DNA of 64,000 nucleotides from Brevundimonas sp. Root1279 (GTDB lineage: Bacteria; Pseudomonadota; Alphaproteobacteria; Caulobacterales; Caulobacteraceae), in NCBI RefSeq assembly GCF_001425945.1, contig NZ_LMEB01000007.1:186163-250162 (forward strand), in the 5' to 3' direction. Positions within the stretch are counted from its first letter, which is position 1; the number at the start of each line of letters is the position of its first letter. Below, one piece after another: positions 56,302 to 64,000 of this stretch. The notes beneath the pieces were generated by a model that did no database searches, was not told where the DNA came from, and saw nothing but the letters and a program-made list of their open reading frames with translations. The position numbers were made by a program, and so were the translations under genes.

Positions 56302-56918
56302 GTAGATTGAGAGCTTACGCCGTTCTGTCGCTGGCCCTGCTGGGGCTGACCGCCTGCGCCTCCACCTCGGAAACCTATCCCTCGCGCACCGCCACCGAGC
56401 AGTTGCTTGTGGCGCGCGCCGCCGACCGGGCGGTGGAGGGCCTGACCCTGCCGATCCCGATGGGGTCGAAGGTGTTCGTCGACGACGCCTTCTTCCGCGC
56501 CGAGAACGCCCCCTATGCGGTCAGCGCCATCCGCTCGGCCCTGTCGGAATCGGGCTACGCGCTGGCGCCGTCCAAGGGCGACGCCGACGCCGTGCTGGAG
56601 CTGCGCGCCGGGGCCCTGTCGCTGGAGCAGATGCGCCGCGTCTTCGGCGTGCCCGAGATGCGCGTGCCGATCAACGACAGCTTCAACGTCGTCTCGATTC
56701 CCGAGCTGTCGGTCTACAGCCGTCGCGACCGGGTCGGCGTGGCCGAGTTCTCGGGCTTCCTCTACGAGCCCAAGACCGGCGCCCCCCTGGGCGCCGTCGT
56801 GCCCATGACCGGCGAATTCCGCATCCGCAGCCACAAGCTGCTGATGATCGTCGCCTGGGGCCAGCAGTCGATCGACCCCGGCGAACGCGATCCGGGCGAC
56901 AGCTGGCGGGAGTTCTAG
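56298..56918 (+). CDS. Lipoprotein, DUF6655-like
   Basis: This 206-residue protein starts with GTG at 56298, overlapping the gloA stop. It has a lipoprotein signal (LSLALLGLTACAST, about Cys20). The segment SRTATEQLLVARAADRAVEGL, the central GSKVFVDDAFF and the end FRIRSHKLLMIVAWGQQSIDPGERD resemble the family I know as DUF6655. The function is unknown. Converges on the membrane protein gene downstream. Confidence 0.65.
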   Translation: MSRLRAYAVLSLALLGLTACASTSETYPSRTATEQLLVARAADRAVEGLTLPIPMGSKVFVDDAFFRAENAPYAVSAIRSALSESGYALAPSKGDADAVLELRAGALSLEQMRRVFGVPEMRVPINDSFNVVSIPELSVYSRRDRVGVAEFSGFLYEPKTGAPLGAVVPMTGEFRIRSHKLLMIVAWGQQSIDPGERDPGDSWREF

Positions 56919-56972
56919 GGTTTTATCGCCTTGCCGTAGGCGATGCGATGTGGCGGTCCGGATGGTCGTCGC

Positions 56973-57413
56973 TCATGCGCGTTCGCCCTCATAGCCGAGC
57001 CGCCAGATCGCATAGCCGGCCATGGCGCCGCCGATCGCGGCGGGCGGGGCCAGCAGGAGGACGGCCGGATCGACCGGCGCCCCGCCCAGCCCCATCATCA
57101 CGATCAGGACGGCCGGCCCTCCGAACGCTCCGATGAGACCTCCGAAGATCAGGGCCGTGTTGCGATCACGACGCCCGTTCATGTGAAGCGCCAGCCACAG
57201 CGGCCCGCCGACCACGCAGACGCCGACGATCCAGAAGGGCAGCATGACCAGGCCCGCGATCAGGCCGAGGCTGACCCCGGCCGGGCCGGCGGCCAGACCC
57301 ATCAGGGCGGCGGTGACGCCGCCCGCGGCCCAGGCGGCGAGTCCGGCCGCCAGCAGGGTGAGAATGACGAGGACGGCGCGCTTGGCCGGGGCGAGGACGC
57401 TGACAAACTTCAC
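56973..57413 (-). CDS. Small integral membrane protein, four helices, beside an ArsR regulator
   Basis: This 146-residue protein has four hydrophobic segments: LVILTLLAAGLAAWAAGG, SLGLIAGLVMLPFWIVGVCVVGG, ALIFGGLIGAFGGPAVLIVMMGL and VLLLAPPAAIGGAMAGYAI. It resembles in size and layout the protein at 57820-58248 on the other side of the ArsR gene; the two may be distant paralogues. It is divergent from arsR with an inverted repeat at 57428-57498 between them, so it is probably under ArsR control. Function unknown. Confidence 0.65.
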   Translation of the reverse strand: MKFVSVLAPAKRAVLVILTLLAAGLAAWAAGGVTAALMGLAAGPAGVSLGLIAGLVMLPFWIVGVCVVGGPLWLALHMNGRRDRNTALIFGGLIGAFGGPAVLIVMMGLGGAPVDPAVLLLAPPAAIGGAMAGYAIWRLGYEGERA

Positions 57414-57427
57414 TGGACCAATTCCTT

Positions 57428-57498
57428 CGGTATTTAAGATATTCCTTAAACCCTAAACGGCGAGACTGGCAAGTGGTTCGCAAATCGCTTAAATACCG
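57428..57498. promoter_or_regulatory. Inverted-repeat operators between a membrane protein gene and the ArsR gene
   Basis: CGGTATTTAAG (57428-57438) and CTTAAATACCG (57488-57498) form a perfect 11-bp inverted pair 49 bp apart, the second ending 3 bp before the ArsR ATG. The first half also starts a tighter palindrome, TTTAAG-N6-CTTAAA at 57433-57450. Together they lie in an AT-rich stretch of the 88 bp divergent region and are likely binding sites for the ArsR protein. Confidence 0.8.
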
Positions 57499-57501
57499 AC
57501 G

Positions 57502-57813
57502 ATGCAGCGCGTATTCGAAGCCCTCTCCTCCCAGACCCGGCGCAAGATCCTGGCCTATCTGGCGCACGCCGACCTGACGGCGGGCGAGATCGCCGCGCGC
57601 TTCGAAATCTCCAAGCCGGCGGTGTCCCAGCATCTGACGGTGTTGGAGAACGCGGGCCTGGTGACCAGCGAGAAGAAGGGCCAGTTCGTCCACTACAGCC
57701 TGGTGCCCGACCATCTGGCCAACACCCTGCACGCCTACGCCCAGGAGGTCTGCCCGGTGTCCAAGCCGCTGAAGGCCGAAAGCGCCGCCATCGCCGAGAA
57801 GCGGAAGCCCTAA
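57502..57813 (+). CDS. ArsR family transcriptional regulator
   Basis: This 103-residue repressor has the winged helix-turn-helix: VFEALSSQTRRKILAYLAHADLTAGEIAARFEISKPAVSQHLTVLENAGLVTSEKKGQFVHYSLVP. The usual metal-binding ELCVCD motif of ArsR/SmtB is absent; the only Cys is in QEVCPVSK. It is therefore more like the metal-independent ArsR-type regulators (SdpR and similar). Inverted repeats upstream suggest autoregulation and control of the divergent membrane gene. Confidence 0.9.
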   Translation: MQRVFEALSSQTRRKILAYLAHADLTAGEIAARFEISKPAVSQHLTVLENAGLVTSEKKGQFVHYSLVPDHLANTLHAYAQEVCPVSKPLKAESAAIAEKRKP

Positions 57814-57819
57814 GCCGCG

Positions 57820-58248
57820 CTAGCGCAGCGGTCGGTAGGCCATGCGGTGCAGGACCCAGCCTGCGGCGCCGCCGGCGACGGCCAGGACGGCGACCGCGTA
57901 GACCAGGTTGCGGGCGGTGTCGTCGCCGCCATGGGCGAGGAAGGCGACCAGCACGCTGACGCCTCCGCCGACCAGGACGGCCAGGGCGCGGCCGCGGCGG
58001 CCCAGCCGGTGCAGCACAGCCCAGAGCGGGGCGACGAGCACGGTCAGGCCGACCAGATAGCCGATGAAGCCCGCCGCGATCCCCAGCACGATCAGCACCA
58101 CCACCATGTAGAGGCCGGTCCAGTGGGATACGCCCGGGGCGAGGTCGTTGACCAGATAGGCGAGGCTGAACAGGAAGCCGGCGATGGCCCCGCCGACGGC
58201 GGCGGAGACCAGAAACGCGACGATGATGGATCCAGGATCCCTCAGCAC
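57820..58248 (-). CDS. Small integral membrane protein, converging on ArsR
   Basis: This 142-residue protein has four hydrophobic segments (IIVAFLVSAAVGGAIAGFLF, LYMVVVLIVLGIAAGFIGYL, ALAVLVGGGVSVLVAFLAHG and LVYAVAVLAVAGGAAGWVLH). It ends 6 bp from the ArsR stop. Similar in size to the protein at 56973-57413. I cannot assign a family. Confidence 0.65.
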   Translation of the reverse strand: MLRDPGSIIVAFLVSAAVGGAIAGFLFSLAYLVNDLAPGVSHWTGLYMVVVLIVLGIAAGFIGYLVGLTVLVAPLWAVLHRLGRRGRALAVLVGGGVSVLVAFLAHGGDDTARNLVYAVAVLAVAGGAAGWVLHRMAYRPLR

Positions 58249-58340
58249 GACACATCCTCCCCAACCTCGCCATAGTGCCGTCTTTTCGGCCTTCGGGCAT
58301 CGCGGCCGAACGGACTATGTCGGATGGGAACGGTAGGGGC

Positions 58341-59891
58341 CTACCTATCGACGGCGCCTTCGGACAGGTTGACGGCGAGCCTGGGGCGCGGCGCTGGGCG
58401 AACGACCGCCGACGCCTCCTCCTCGTGGTCCTGCACAGCGCCGAAATGCTCGGCGACGGTGCGGCCGTCCTTGCTGCGGCGATCGCGGAACAGGAAGCCG
58501 AGAATCTCGTGGAACCAGACCCGGCGGCCCATCCGGTAGTACCAGCGGATGGCGTGGCGGATCTTGGGGTCGGGATGCCAGATCAGCCGCCCCAGCGCCC
58601 GCGGCCGGGTCTGACACAGGACCTCGATCGCCTTGACCCAGAGGAAGACCCGCCAGGCCGGCATCCGCTTCATGGCGAGGACCTGGTGCTTGTAGTCCCA
58701 GCGGGTGCGGTCCGGCTGGATCACCGCCCGATTTTCGGCCAGGCGGTAGTAGGGCGTCCAGCGGTGCGGGGTGACGTAGAGGGCCTGGATCTGGTCCGGG
58801 TCGTAGGCGACAAGCTGGCGGAAACCGCGCCAGAAATCGATGTCGGTCTGCTCGTCGAACCCCGCCACCCAGGTGGCCATCGACAGGATGCGGTGCTTGC
58901 GCAGCAGCTGGATCGCCTCGCGGTCGACGTTGGCGGTCGCGCCCTTCTTGATCAGCTTCAGGGTCGGTTCGTCGGTCGACTCCATGCCCATCAGGAAGCG
59001 CTCGAAGCCCGCCTGTTTGTAGAGGTGCAGTTCGTCCTTATCGCGGACGATGTCGCCGGCCCGGGTCGAGCCGACCAGGGTGATATCGAGCTTGCGGGCG
59101 ATCACGGCGCGCAGGAAGGCCAGCCACGGTTTCTTGCCGGCGCTGGGATTCTCGTCGGCGAAGTTGAACACCTCGACGCCATGCTCGCGATGGAGCCAGG
59201 CGATCTCGTCGGCCAGCTTCTCCGGGTCGCGGTGGCGCCAGCGGGTCCAGAAGCCGCGCTGGCCGCAGTAGTTGCACAGGTGCGGACAGCCCCGCGAGAA
59301 CTGGATCACCACCGCCCGCTTGCCGCCCCAGTAGGAGTAGCGGCGGTGGTCGATGAGCTCCCAGCCGACCCGATAGGCGTCCAGTTCGCGGATCACCGGG
59401 GCCGGCGGCGTGGCCATCGGCCGCCCATCGCGGCGGAAGGCGAGGCCCGGGATGTCGGTCAGGTCGGCTCCGGTCTCGAGGGCCGCCATCAGCCGGCGCG
59501 CCGTCTCCTCGCCCTCGCCGCGCACCACGGCGTCGACCCAGGGCTCGTCGCGCAGGATCTCGCGCCAATAGTAGGTCGGATGCACCCCGCCGTAGACGAT
59601 GCGGACAGCGGGCAGGGCGGCCCGGATGCGGGCGGCGGCCTCGGCGATGATCGGGTGGCCCGAGGACGAGCCGGAGTGGCCGAACAGAACGGCGTCGGGG
59701 GCGCGGCGCACCGCCTCGGCGACCACCTCGGCGACCGGCATGGGCCCGAACTCCCCGTCGAGCAGGGACACCTCATGGCCGTCGTCGATCAGCGGGCCTC
59801 CGACCGCAAGCAGGCCCAGCGGCGGCAGCTGCTCTTTCGGGATGCGGCTGCCGATGGCGGGGTGAGGGACATTGATCAGGAGGGTGCGCAT
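58341..59891 (-). CDS. B12-binding domain/radical SAM protein, BchE-like
   Basis: This 516-residue protein has an N-terminal cobalamin-binding domain (about 1-135, with IPKEQLPPLGLLAVGGPLID and VVRGEGEE) and a radical SAM domain with the cluster motif Cys202-x3-Cys206-x2-Cys209 (GCPHLCNYCGQ). Further stretches (DPEKLADEIAWLHREHGVEVFNFADENPS, GSTRAGDIVRDKDELHLYKQAGFERFLMGMES) follow BchE, the anaerobic Mg-protoporphyrin monomethyl ester cyclase. No photosynthesis gene is nearby, so a different substrate is possible. The DxHxxG motif of base-off B12 binding is not seen, as in BchE. Confidence 0.83.
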   Translation of the reverse strand: MRTLLINVPHPAIGSRIPKEQLPPLGLLAVGGPLIDDGHEVSLLDGEFGPMPVAEVVAEAVRRAPDAVLFGHSGSSSGHPIIAEAAARIRAALPAVRIVYGGVHPTYYWREILRDEPWVDAVVRGEGEETARRLMAALETGADLTDIPGLAFRRDGRPMATPPAPVIRELDAYRVGWELIDHRRYSYWGGKRAVVIQFSRGCPHLCNYCGQRGFWTRWRHRDPEKLADEIAWLHREHGVEVFNFADENPSAGKKPWLAFLRAVIARKLDITLVGSTRAGDIVRDKDELHLYKQAGFERFLMGMESTDEPTLKLIKKGATANVDREAIQLLRKHRILSMATWVAGFDEQTDIDFWRGFRQLVAYDPDQIQALYVTPHRWTPYYRLAENRAVIQPDRTRWDYKHQVLAMKRMPAWRVFLWVKAIEVLCQTRPRALGRLIWHPDPKIRHAIRWYYRMGRRVWFHEILGFLFRDRRSKDGRTVAEHFGAVQDHEEEASAVVRPAPRPRLAVNLSEGAVDR

Positions 59892-60056
59892 GCGGGGCTC
59901 CGGGATGTCCGACGAGCTTGGCCGTGGCGAGGGCAGGCGTCCTCAACGCGCGGAGGCGCTTCGATGCACGGTCTGTGGAGCTTTGGTGCAGGCCTCCCTT
60001 GCGCGGCGCACGGCTTGCGGTGAAGGTCGCGCCCTGAAGTTTCCGGGAGGGTTTCC

Positions 60057-61916
60057 ATGCGTCGTCTGCTCGTCTCCACCGTCTGCGCCGTCGCCGTGCT
60101 GGCGGGCGCTCCCGCCGCCGTCATGGCCCAGGACGCGACGCCCGCTGCAACCGCCCCGGCCCAAAGCCCGAGCGAGAGCGAAGACGCCCGGTTGGCGGCC
60201 TTCTTCGAAAAGGCCTTCCAGGAGCGGATCGCCCTGTCGCCGCAGACGATGACTTCGCTGGGCATCAAGACCGACTACGGCAAGCTGGACGACGGCACCG
60301 ACGCCGCCGCCGACCGCTCGCTGGCCCTGGCCGAGCGCCAGGCGGCCGAGTTGAACGACCAGTTCAATCCGAAGACCCTGAGCGACGAGAGCCGCATGTC
60401 CTGGCGGCTGTTCGAATACGGCGTCGAGCAGGCGCGCCTGCAGAACCAGTGGCGCGATTGGGGCTATCAGTTCGCCGCCAACGGCAATCCGACCACCGGC
60501 CTGCCGGTGTTCATGATCAACAATCACCGGGTCGATTCCGTCGCCGACGCCGAGGCTTATGTCTCGCGCCTGAAGGAGTCCGAGCGGGTCATGGGCGAGA
60601 TCGCCGCCGAACTGCGCGACCGGGCCGTCAAGGGCGTGATCTCGCCGAATTTCGTGTTCGAGCCCTCCATCGCAAACACCCGCAACATCATCACAGGCGC
60701 GCCGTTCGACGACGGCAAGGACAATCCGGTGTGGGCCGACTTCCAGAAGAAGGTGGGCGCGCTCGATACGGACGCCGCCACCAAGGAACGCCTGCTGGCC
60801 GAGGGTCGGGCGGCCCTGACCGGCGAGTGGAAGCGCGGCTATGAAGGCGTGCTGACGGCGCTGGACGAGGTGAAGGCCCAGGCGGCCGCCATGCCGAACC
60901 GCGACGCCGGCGTGTGGCGGCTGCCGCGCGGCGAAGAGTTCTACAACGCCCGCCTGCGGCTCTCGACCACCACCGACCTGACCGCCGACCAGATCCACCA
61001 GATCGGCCTGAACGAGGTCGAGCGGCTGCACGGCGAGATGCAGACCATCATGGACCAGGTCGGGTTCACGGGCACGCTGCAGGAGTTCTTCGCCTTCCTG
61101 AAGACCGATCCGCGCTTCCAGTATCCGAATACCACCGAGGGCAAGGAGCAGTACCTCACCGACAGCCGGGCCTTCATCGCCCAGGTGATGGCGGCGGCGC
61201 CGCAGTATTTCAGCGACCTGCCCGAGGCGGCGCTGGAGGTCCGCTCCGTGGAGCCGTGGCGCGAGGCGACCGCCTCGATCGCCTTCTACAACGCGCCGGC
61301 GCCGGACGGATCGCGCCCGGGCATCTACTACGTCAACCTGTCGGACATGACCCAGGTGCTGAAGCCCCAGATCGAGGGCATCAGCTATCACGAGGGCGCG
61401 CCGGGGCATCACTTCCAGATCGCCTACGCCCAGGAGATGCAGGGCCTGCCGTCGTTCCGCCGCTTCGGCGGCTACGGCGCCTACGCCGAGGGCTGGGGCC
61501 TGTACGCCGAGCGGCTGGGCAAGGAGATGGGCTTCTACCAGGACCCCTATTCCGACTTCGGCCGCCTCTCGACCGAGCTGTGGCGGGCCGTGCGCCTGGT
61601 CACCGACACCGGGCTGCACGCCAAGCAGTGGAGCCGCGAGGACGCGATCGAATACTTCCGCCAGAACTCGCTGCTGAGCGAGCGCGACATCGTCAAGGAG
61701 GTCGAGCGCTACCTGACCAACCCGGGCCAGGCGACCAGCTACAAGATCGGCGAACTGAAGATCACCGAGCTGCGCGAGAAGGCCCGGGCTGCGCTGGGCG
61801 ACAAGTTCGACATCCGCAACTTCCACGCCGTGGTCCTGGGTTCGGGCTCGGTGCCGCTGGACATCCTGGAGGATCAGGTCGACGCCTGGATCGCCGCGGG
61901 CGGCGGAGCTCTGTAG
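60057..61916 (+). CDS. DUF885 family metallopeptidase-like exported protein
   Basis: This 619-residue protein has a signal peptide (LLVSTVCAVAVLAGAPAAVMAQ). The metal-binding motif HEGAPGHH lies at 445-452, with a downstream Glu in AYAEGWGLYAERLGKEMG (about 478-495). The full-length DUF885 arrangement is kept, with N-terminal helical region (FEKAFQERIALSPQTMTSLG) and LRLSTTTDLTADQIHQIGLNEV. Predicted zinc-dependent hydrolase, probably peptidase; substrate unknown. It is longer than the relative at 23613-24923. Its TAG stop starts another heptamer array. Confidence 0.85.
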   Translation: MRRLLVSTVCAVAVLAGAPAAVMAQDATPAATAPAQSPSESEDARLAAFFEKAFQERIALSPQTMTSLGIKTDYGKLDDGTDAAADRSLALAERQAAELNDQFNPKTLSDESRMSWRLFEYGVEQARLQNQWRDWGYQFAANGNPTTGLPVFMINNHRVDSVADAEAYVSRLKESERVMGEIAAELRDRAVKGVISPNFVFEPSIANTRNIITGAPFDDGKDNPVWADFQKKVGALDTDAATKERLLAEGRAALTGEWKRGYEGVLTALDEVKAQAAAMPNRDAGVWRLPRGEEFYNARLRLSTTTDLTADQIHQIGLNEVERLHGEMQTIMDQVGFTGTLQEFFAFLKTDPRFQYPNTTEGKEQYLTDSRAFIAQVMAAAPQYFSDLPEAALEVRSVEPWREATASIAFYNAPAPDGSRPGIYYVNLSDMTQVLKPQIEGISYHEGAPGHHFQIAYAQEMQGLPSFRRFGGYGAYAEGWGLYAERLGKEMGFYQDPYSDFGRLSTELWRAVRLVTDTGLHAKQWSREDAIEYFRQNSLLSERDIVKEVERYLTNPGQATSYKIGELKITELREKARAALGDKFDIRNFHAVVLGSGSVPLDILEDQVDAWIAAGGGAL

Positions 61917-62007
61917 GGTCTAGGTTCTAGGGGCTGGGTTCTAGGGGAAGGAAGGGCAGAGGTCCGGCCTCGCTTCCCTAAAACCTAGTCCCTAGCCCCT
62001 CACCCCT
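61915..62007. repeat. Heptamer-repeat hairpin between DUF885 and trmD
   Basis: The left arm runs from the TAG stop in 7-bp steps (TAGGTTC, TAGGGGC, TGGGTTC, TAGGGGA) to GGAAG at 61953. The right arm 61973-62007 is its imperfect complement, starting CTTCCCTAAAACC and ending CCTCACCCCT. It resembles the hairpin at 36209-36300 in unit sequence. It lies 13 bp before the trmD start, so it would fall in the trmD leader. Confidence 0.9.
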
Positions 62008-62020
62008 GTATCAGGCGGCC

Positions 62021-62746
62021 ATGCCCTTCACCGCCACCGTCCTGACCATGTTCCCCGAGGCCTTTCCGGGCCCGCTCGGCGTGTCGCTGATCGGCACCGC
62101 GTGGCGCGAGAAGGGGCTCTGGACCCTTGATACGCTTGACATACGGGCCTTTTCCGAAGATAGGCGCGGCTTCCTGGACGACACCCCCGCGGGTGGCGGG
62201 CCTGGAGCCGTGCTCAAGGCGGACGTGGTGGCGAGGGCGCTCGATAGCGTAGCCCAGCCGCAGCGGCCCCTTCTGTACATGAGCGCCCGGGGTCGGCCCC
62301 TGACCCAGGCGCGCGTCAAGGAATGGGCCAAGGCGGACGGGATCACCGTTCTCTGCGGTCGGTTCGAGGGGGTGGACCAGCGGGTGCTCGACGCCCGGGG
62401 GTTCGAGGAGGTCTCCGTCGGGGACGCGGTGCTCGCCGGCGGCGAGGCGGCGGCCATGGTGGTCATCGAGGCGTGCGTACGACTGATCCCCGGAGTGCTG
62501 GGCCAGGCCGAAAGCCTGAGTTCGGAGAGCTTCGAGGACGGCCTTCTGGAACATCCGCAGTACACGCGACCGCGGACGTTCGAGGGGCTGGAGATACCCG
62601 AGGTGCTTCTGTCGGGCGACCACAAGAAGGTCGCACAATGGCGCGAAGAGCAGCGGGAACTAACCACGCGGGAGCGACGGCCGGACCTCTGGGCGGCGCA
62701 TCTCGCCAAATCACAGCTAAAGGGCGGCAAAGCCCGAGGAGAGTAG
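62021..62746 (+). CDS. trmD: tRNA (guanine37-N1)-methyltransferase TrmD
   Basis: TrmD methylates G37 beside the anticodon to prevent frameshifting. The 241-residue protein belongs to the SPOUT superfamily with a trefoil knot. Landmarks are [104 protein letters not shown]. The stop is one base from the rplS start. Confidence 0.96.
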   Translation: MPFTATVLTMFPEAFPGPLGVSLIGTAWREKGLWTLDTLDIRAFSEDRRGFLDDTPAGGGPGAVLKADVVARALDSVAQPQRPLLYMSARGRPLTQARVKEWAKADGITVLCGRFEGVDQRVLDARGFEEVSVGDAVLAGGEAAAMVVIEACVRLIPGVLGQAESLSSESFEDGLLEHPQYTRPRTFEGLEIPEVLLSGDHKKVAQWREEQRELTTRERRPDLWAAHLAKSQLKGGKARGE

Positions 62747-62747
62747 A

Positions 62748-63176
62748 ATGAACATCCTGCAGACCATCGCGGCGGAAGAAAAAGCCCGCCTGATCGACAA
62801 GCGCGCCATTCCGGAATTCCAGCCGGGCGACACCCTGCGCGTCAACGTGAAGATCAAGGAAGGCGAGCGCGAGCGCGTTCAGGCCTTCGAGGGCGTGTGC
62901 ATCGCCCGCGCCGGCGGCGGCGTGAACGAGAACTTCACCGTCCGCAAAATCTCCTTCGGCGAAGGCGTGGAGCGGGTCTTCCCGATCCTGTCGCCGAACA
63001 TCGAATCCATCGAGGTGAAGCGTCGCGGCGTCGTCCGTCGCGCCAAGCTGTACTACCTGCGCGACCGTCGCGGTAAGTCGGCCCGTATCGCCGAGAAGCA
63101 GACCGCCCGTGCGCCGAAGGGCGCCGCGGTGCCGGTCACCGGCTCGGCCGAAGGCCCGGCCGACACCGAAGCCTGA
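62748..63176 (+). CDS. rplS: 50S ribosomal protein L19
   Basis: L19 sits at the 30S-50S interface. The 142-residue protein has the L19 core: [91 protein letters not shown]. An alanine-rich tail of about 30 residues extends it, as usual in alphaproteobacteria. The start follows GGAGAG and trmD by one base, and a strong terminator follows. Confidence 0.97.
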   Translation: MNILQTIAAEEKARLIDKRAIPEFQPGDTLRVNVKIKEGERERVQAFEGVCIARAGGGVNENFTVRKISFGEGVERVFPILSPNIESIEVKRRGVVRRAKLYYLRDRRGKSARIAEKQTARAPKGAAVPVTGSAEGPADTEA

Positions 63177-63199
63177 GCTTCGGATCGCTGACAAAGACG

Positions 63200-63230
63200 A
63201 AGGCCCCGGTCGCAGGACCGGGGCCTTTTT
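63200..63230 (+). terminator. Rho-independent terminator of trmD-rplS
   Basis: AAGGCCCCGGTC (63200-63211) pairs with GACCGGGGCCTT (63216-63227) around a 4-nt loop, followed by a run of T to 63230. It lies 23 bp after the rplS stop. Confidence 0.95.
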
Positions 63231-63254
63231 CGTGGCCGGAAGGCCGGGACGCCC

Positions 63255-63551
63255 CTAGGACGGCGGCCGCTCCGGCGGGCCGCGAGCGAGCTCGGCGACC
63301 TGGGCGCGGCGGTTGCGCCGACGAGCGCGGCCATAGCCGATGAAGGCGGCTACGGTCGACGCCACCAGGATCGGCACGACCACCGGCAGATGGTCGACCA
63401 TGCGCCAGCCATAGAACTCGCTGACCGCGAAGACGGCGACCAGGGCGACCACGCCCCCGCAGAGCGCCGCACGCCAGGCGCCGCCCGTGGGCCGGGGGGC
63501 GTAGACCTCGGCCCGATCGGCCGCTTCGCGCTGGAGTCTGGGTTGGTCCAT
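63255..63551 (-). CDS. Small membrane protein, two helices
   Basis: This 98-residue protein starts at 63551 (MDQPRLQREAADRA) after AGGAC. It has two hydrophobic segments (ALCGGVVALVAVFAVSEF and LPVVVPILVASTVAAFIGYG) and a basic tail (RARRRNRRAQVAEL). A longer frame from 63704 would begin on the same four bases as the divergent gene (CATG), leaving no room for a ribosome site, so the inner start is preferred. No family recognised. Confidence 0.55.
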   Translation of the reverse strand: MDQPRLQREAADRAEVYAPRPTGGAWRAALCGGVVALVAVFAVSEFYGWRMVDHLPVVVPILVASTVAAFIGYGRARRRNRRAQVAELARGPPERPPS

Positions 63552-63702
63552 GGGCCCGTCCTGGGGGCCACGCGGATCGCCGGCCGCTCGGCCGGTCCGG
63601 GGATCGACCTCCGTCAGATGGGGATGCGGGCGGCGATACGCCAGCGAGACGGCGCCTCCGGGCGGCGATGAATCCTTTTCCCGGCAGGCGCGTTGCTGAG
63701 TC

Positions 63703-63948
63703 ATGACCGCTGTCAGACCCCTCGCCGCGCACCGCCGCTTCTTCGCCTGGGCCGAGCACGCCGGCCGCGCCCACGGCCATCTGGTCGAGGCGGCCAGCTA
63801 TGAGGCCGCCGCGGTCGGCTATGCGGAGCTGTATTCACCGGCCCCGATCGACGGCGGCGAGGTGCGCATCCACGTCGCGGGGGTGGATGACCACCGGCAG
63901 CATTGCTTCCTGGTCGACCTCGACGACGCCGCCGCGCGCGTCTGCTGA
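63703..63948 (+). CDS. Small protein of unknown function (possible DUF5961)
   Basis: This 81-residue protein starts FFAWAEHAGRAHGHLVEAASYEAAAVGYAELYSP after a short basic lead. It has VRIHVAGVDDHRQHCFLVDLDDAAARVC at the end. The pattern recalls small proteins annotated DUF5961 in Caulobacterales, but I am not certain. The His and Cys residues near the end could bind metal. Confidence 0.55.
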   Translation: MTAVRPLAAHRRFFAWAEHAGRAHGHLVEAASYEAAAVGYAELYSPAPIDGGEVRIHVAGVDDHRQHCFLVDLDDAAARVC

Positions 63949-63954
63949 TCGGGC

Positions 63955-64000
63955 CTACTGCGGAAACAGGCGGTTGTCGGCGTCGTGCTGGCCTTCCAGG
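63955..64000 (-). CDS. C-terminal end of a gene cut by the right edge
   Basis: On the minus strand a frame enters at the window edge and ends with LEGQHDADNRLFPQ and TAG at 63955-63957. Only about 15 codons are visible, too few to identify the protein. The stop lies 6 bp from the converging small gene, consistent with a real gene end. Confidence 0.45.
   Translation of the reverse strand, partial: LEGQHDADNRLFPQ

Noticed and set aside
58275-60023. A 582-codon plus frame over the BchE-like gene
   Set aside because: Antisense to a gene with a clear radical SAM motif; no features of its own.

Overview
The window is GC-rich (close to 70% by eye), densely coding DNA from an alphaproteobacterium. 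The best fit is Caulobacteraceae, probably Brevundimonas or a close relative. This rests on GyrB, ClpB, UbiE/UbiB/Coq7, CobT and DUF4167 of alphaproteobacterial type, many secreted or lipoprotein genes of caulobacterial flavour (DUF2141, DUF2167, DUF4893), two DUF885 metallopeptidases, GTG starts, and frequent 1-4 base stop/start overlaps. No rRNA, CRISPR array, integrase, transposase or phage structural gene was seen. The species assignment is inference.

Layout. 1-13 kb: a carotenoid oxygenase running off the left edge with a DUF2141 partner, DUF2167 and YihY membrane proteins, prmC, a DUF4167 protein, two tandem DUF4893 lipoproteins, a coupled TPR/DUF4240 pair, and two paralogous exported serine hydrolases on either side of a LysE exporter. 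13-21 kb: clpB (TTG start), a YciI-like gene, an SRAP protein, a GIY-YIG protein between two copies of a palindromic element, and gyrB. 21-23.5 kb: a probable type II restriction-modification pair (GIY-YIG nuclease plus C5-cytosine methyltransferase) beside tRNA-Arg(CCG). 23.6-30 kb: a DUF885 peptidase, a repeat-packed spacer, then a divergent cluster mixing copper proteins (PCu(A)C-like, SCO, cupredoxin) with a complete NrtABC/SsuABC-type ABC importer. 30-44 kb: SDR/phhB, a Crp/Fnr regulator, ubiE-ubiB, an EF-hand lipoprotein, arfB, two coupled amidohydrolases, etfBA, a PduO-type adenosyltransferase and an OmpA-like protein. 44-54 kb: ahcY with a palindromic operator, a two-domain retropepsin, bioB, HPP, an ABC-2 ATPase, a zf-CHCC protein, cobT and a phytase/esterase-like lipoprotein. 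54-64 kb: coq7-dsbB, a YqaA-type protein, gloA, an ArsR regulator between two membrane proteins, a BchE-like B12/radical-SAM protein, a second DUF885 peptidase, trmD-rplS, and a gene running off the right edge.

Functional threads. Ubiquinone synthesis (ubiE, ubiB, coq7) sits with electron-transfer flavoprotein and disulfide formation (dsbB). Cobalamin appears three times: CobT, the adenosyltransferase and the B12-dependent radical SAM protein. The methyl cycle is represented by ahcY with a probable SAH-responsive operator.

The most unusual content is (1) the copper-protein/ABC-importer cluster at 25.4-29.8 kb; (2) three intergenic repeat families: degenerate heptamer arrays often folded as hairpins and abutting stop codons, a 9-bp TCAGAC-type array with a fixed T-tract end, and a ~140 bp palindrome-ended element; and (3) the GIY-YIG/Dcm pair beside a tRNA gene.
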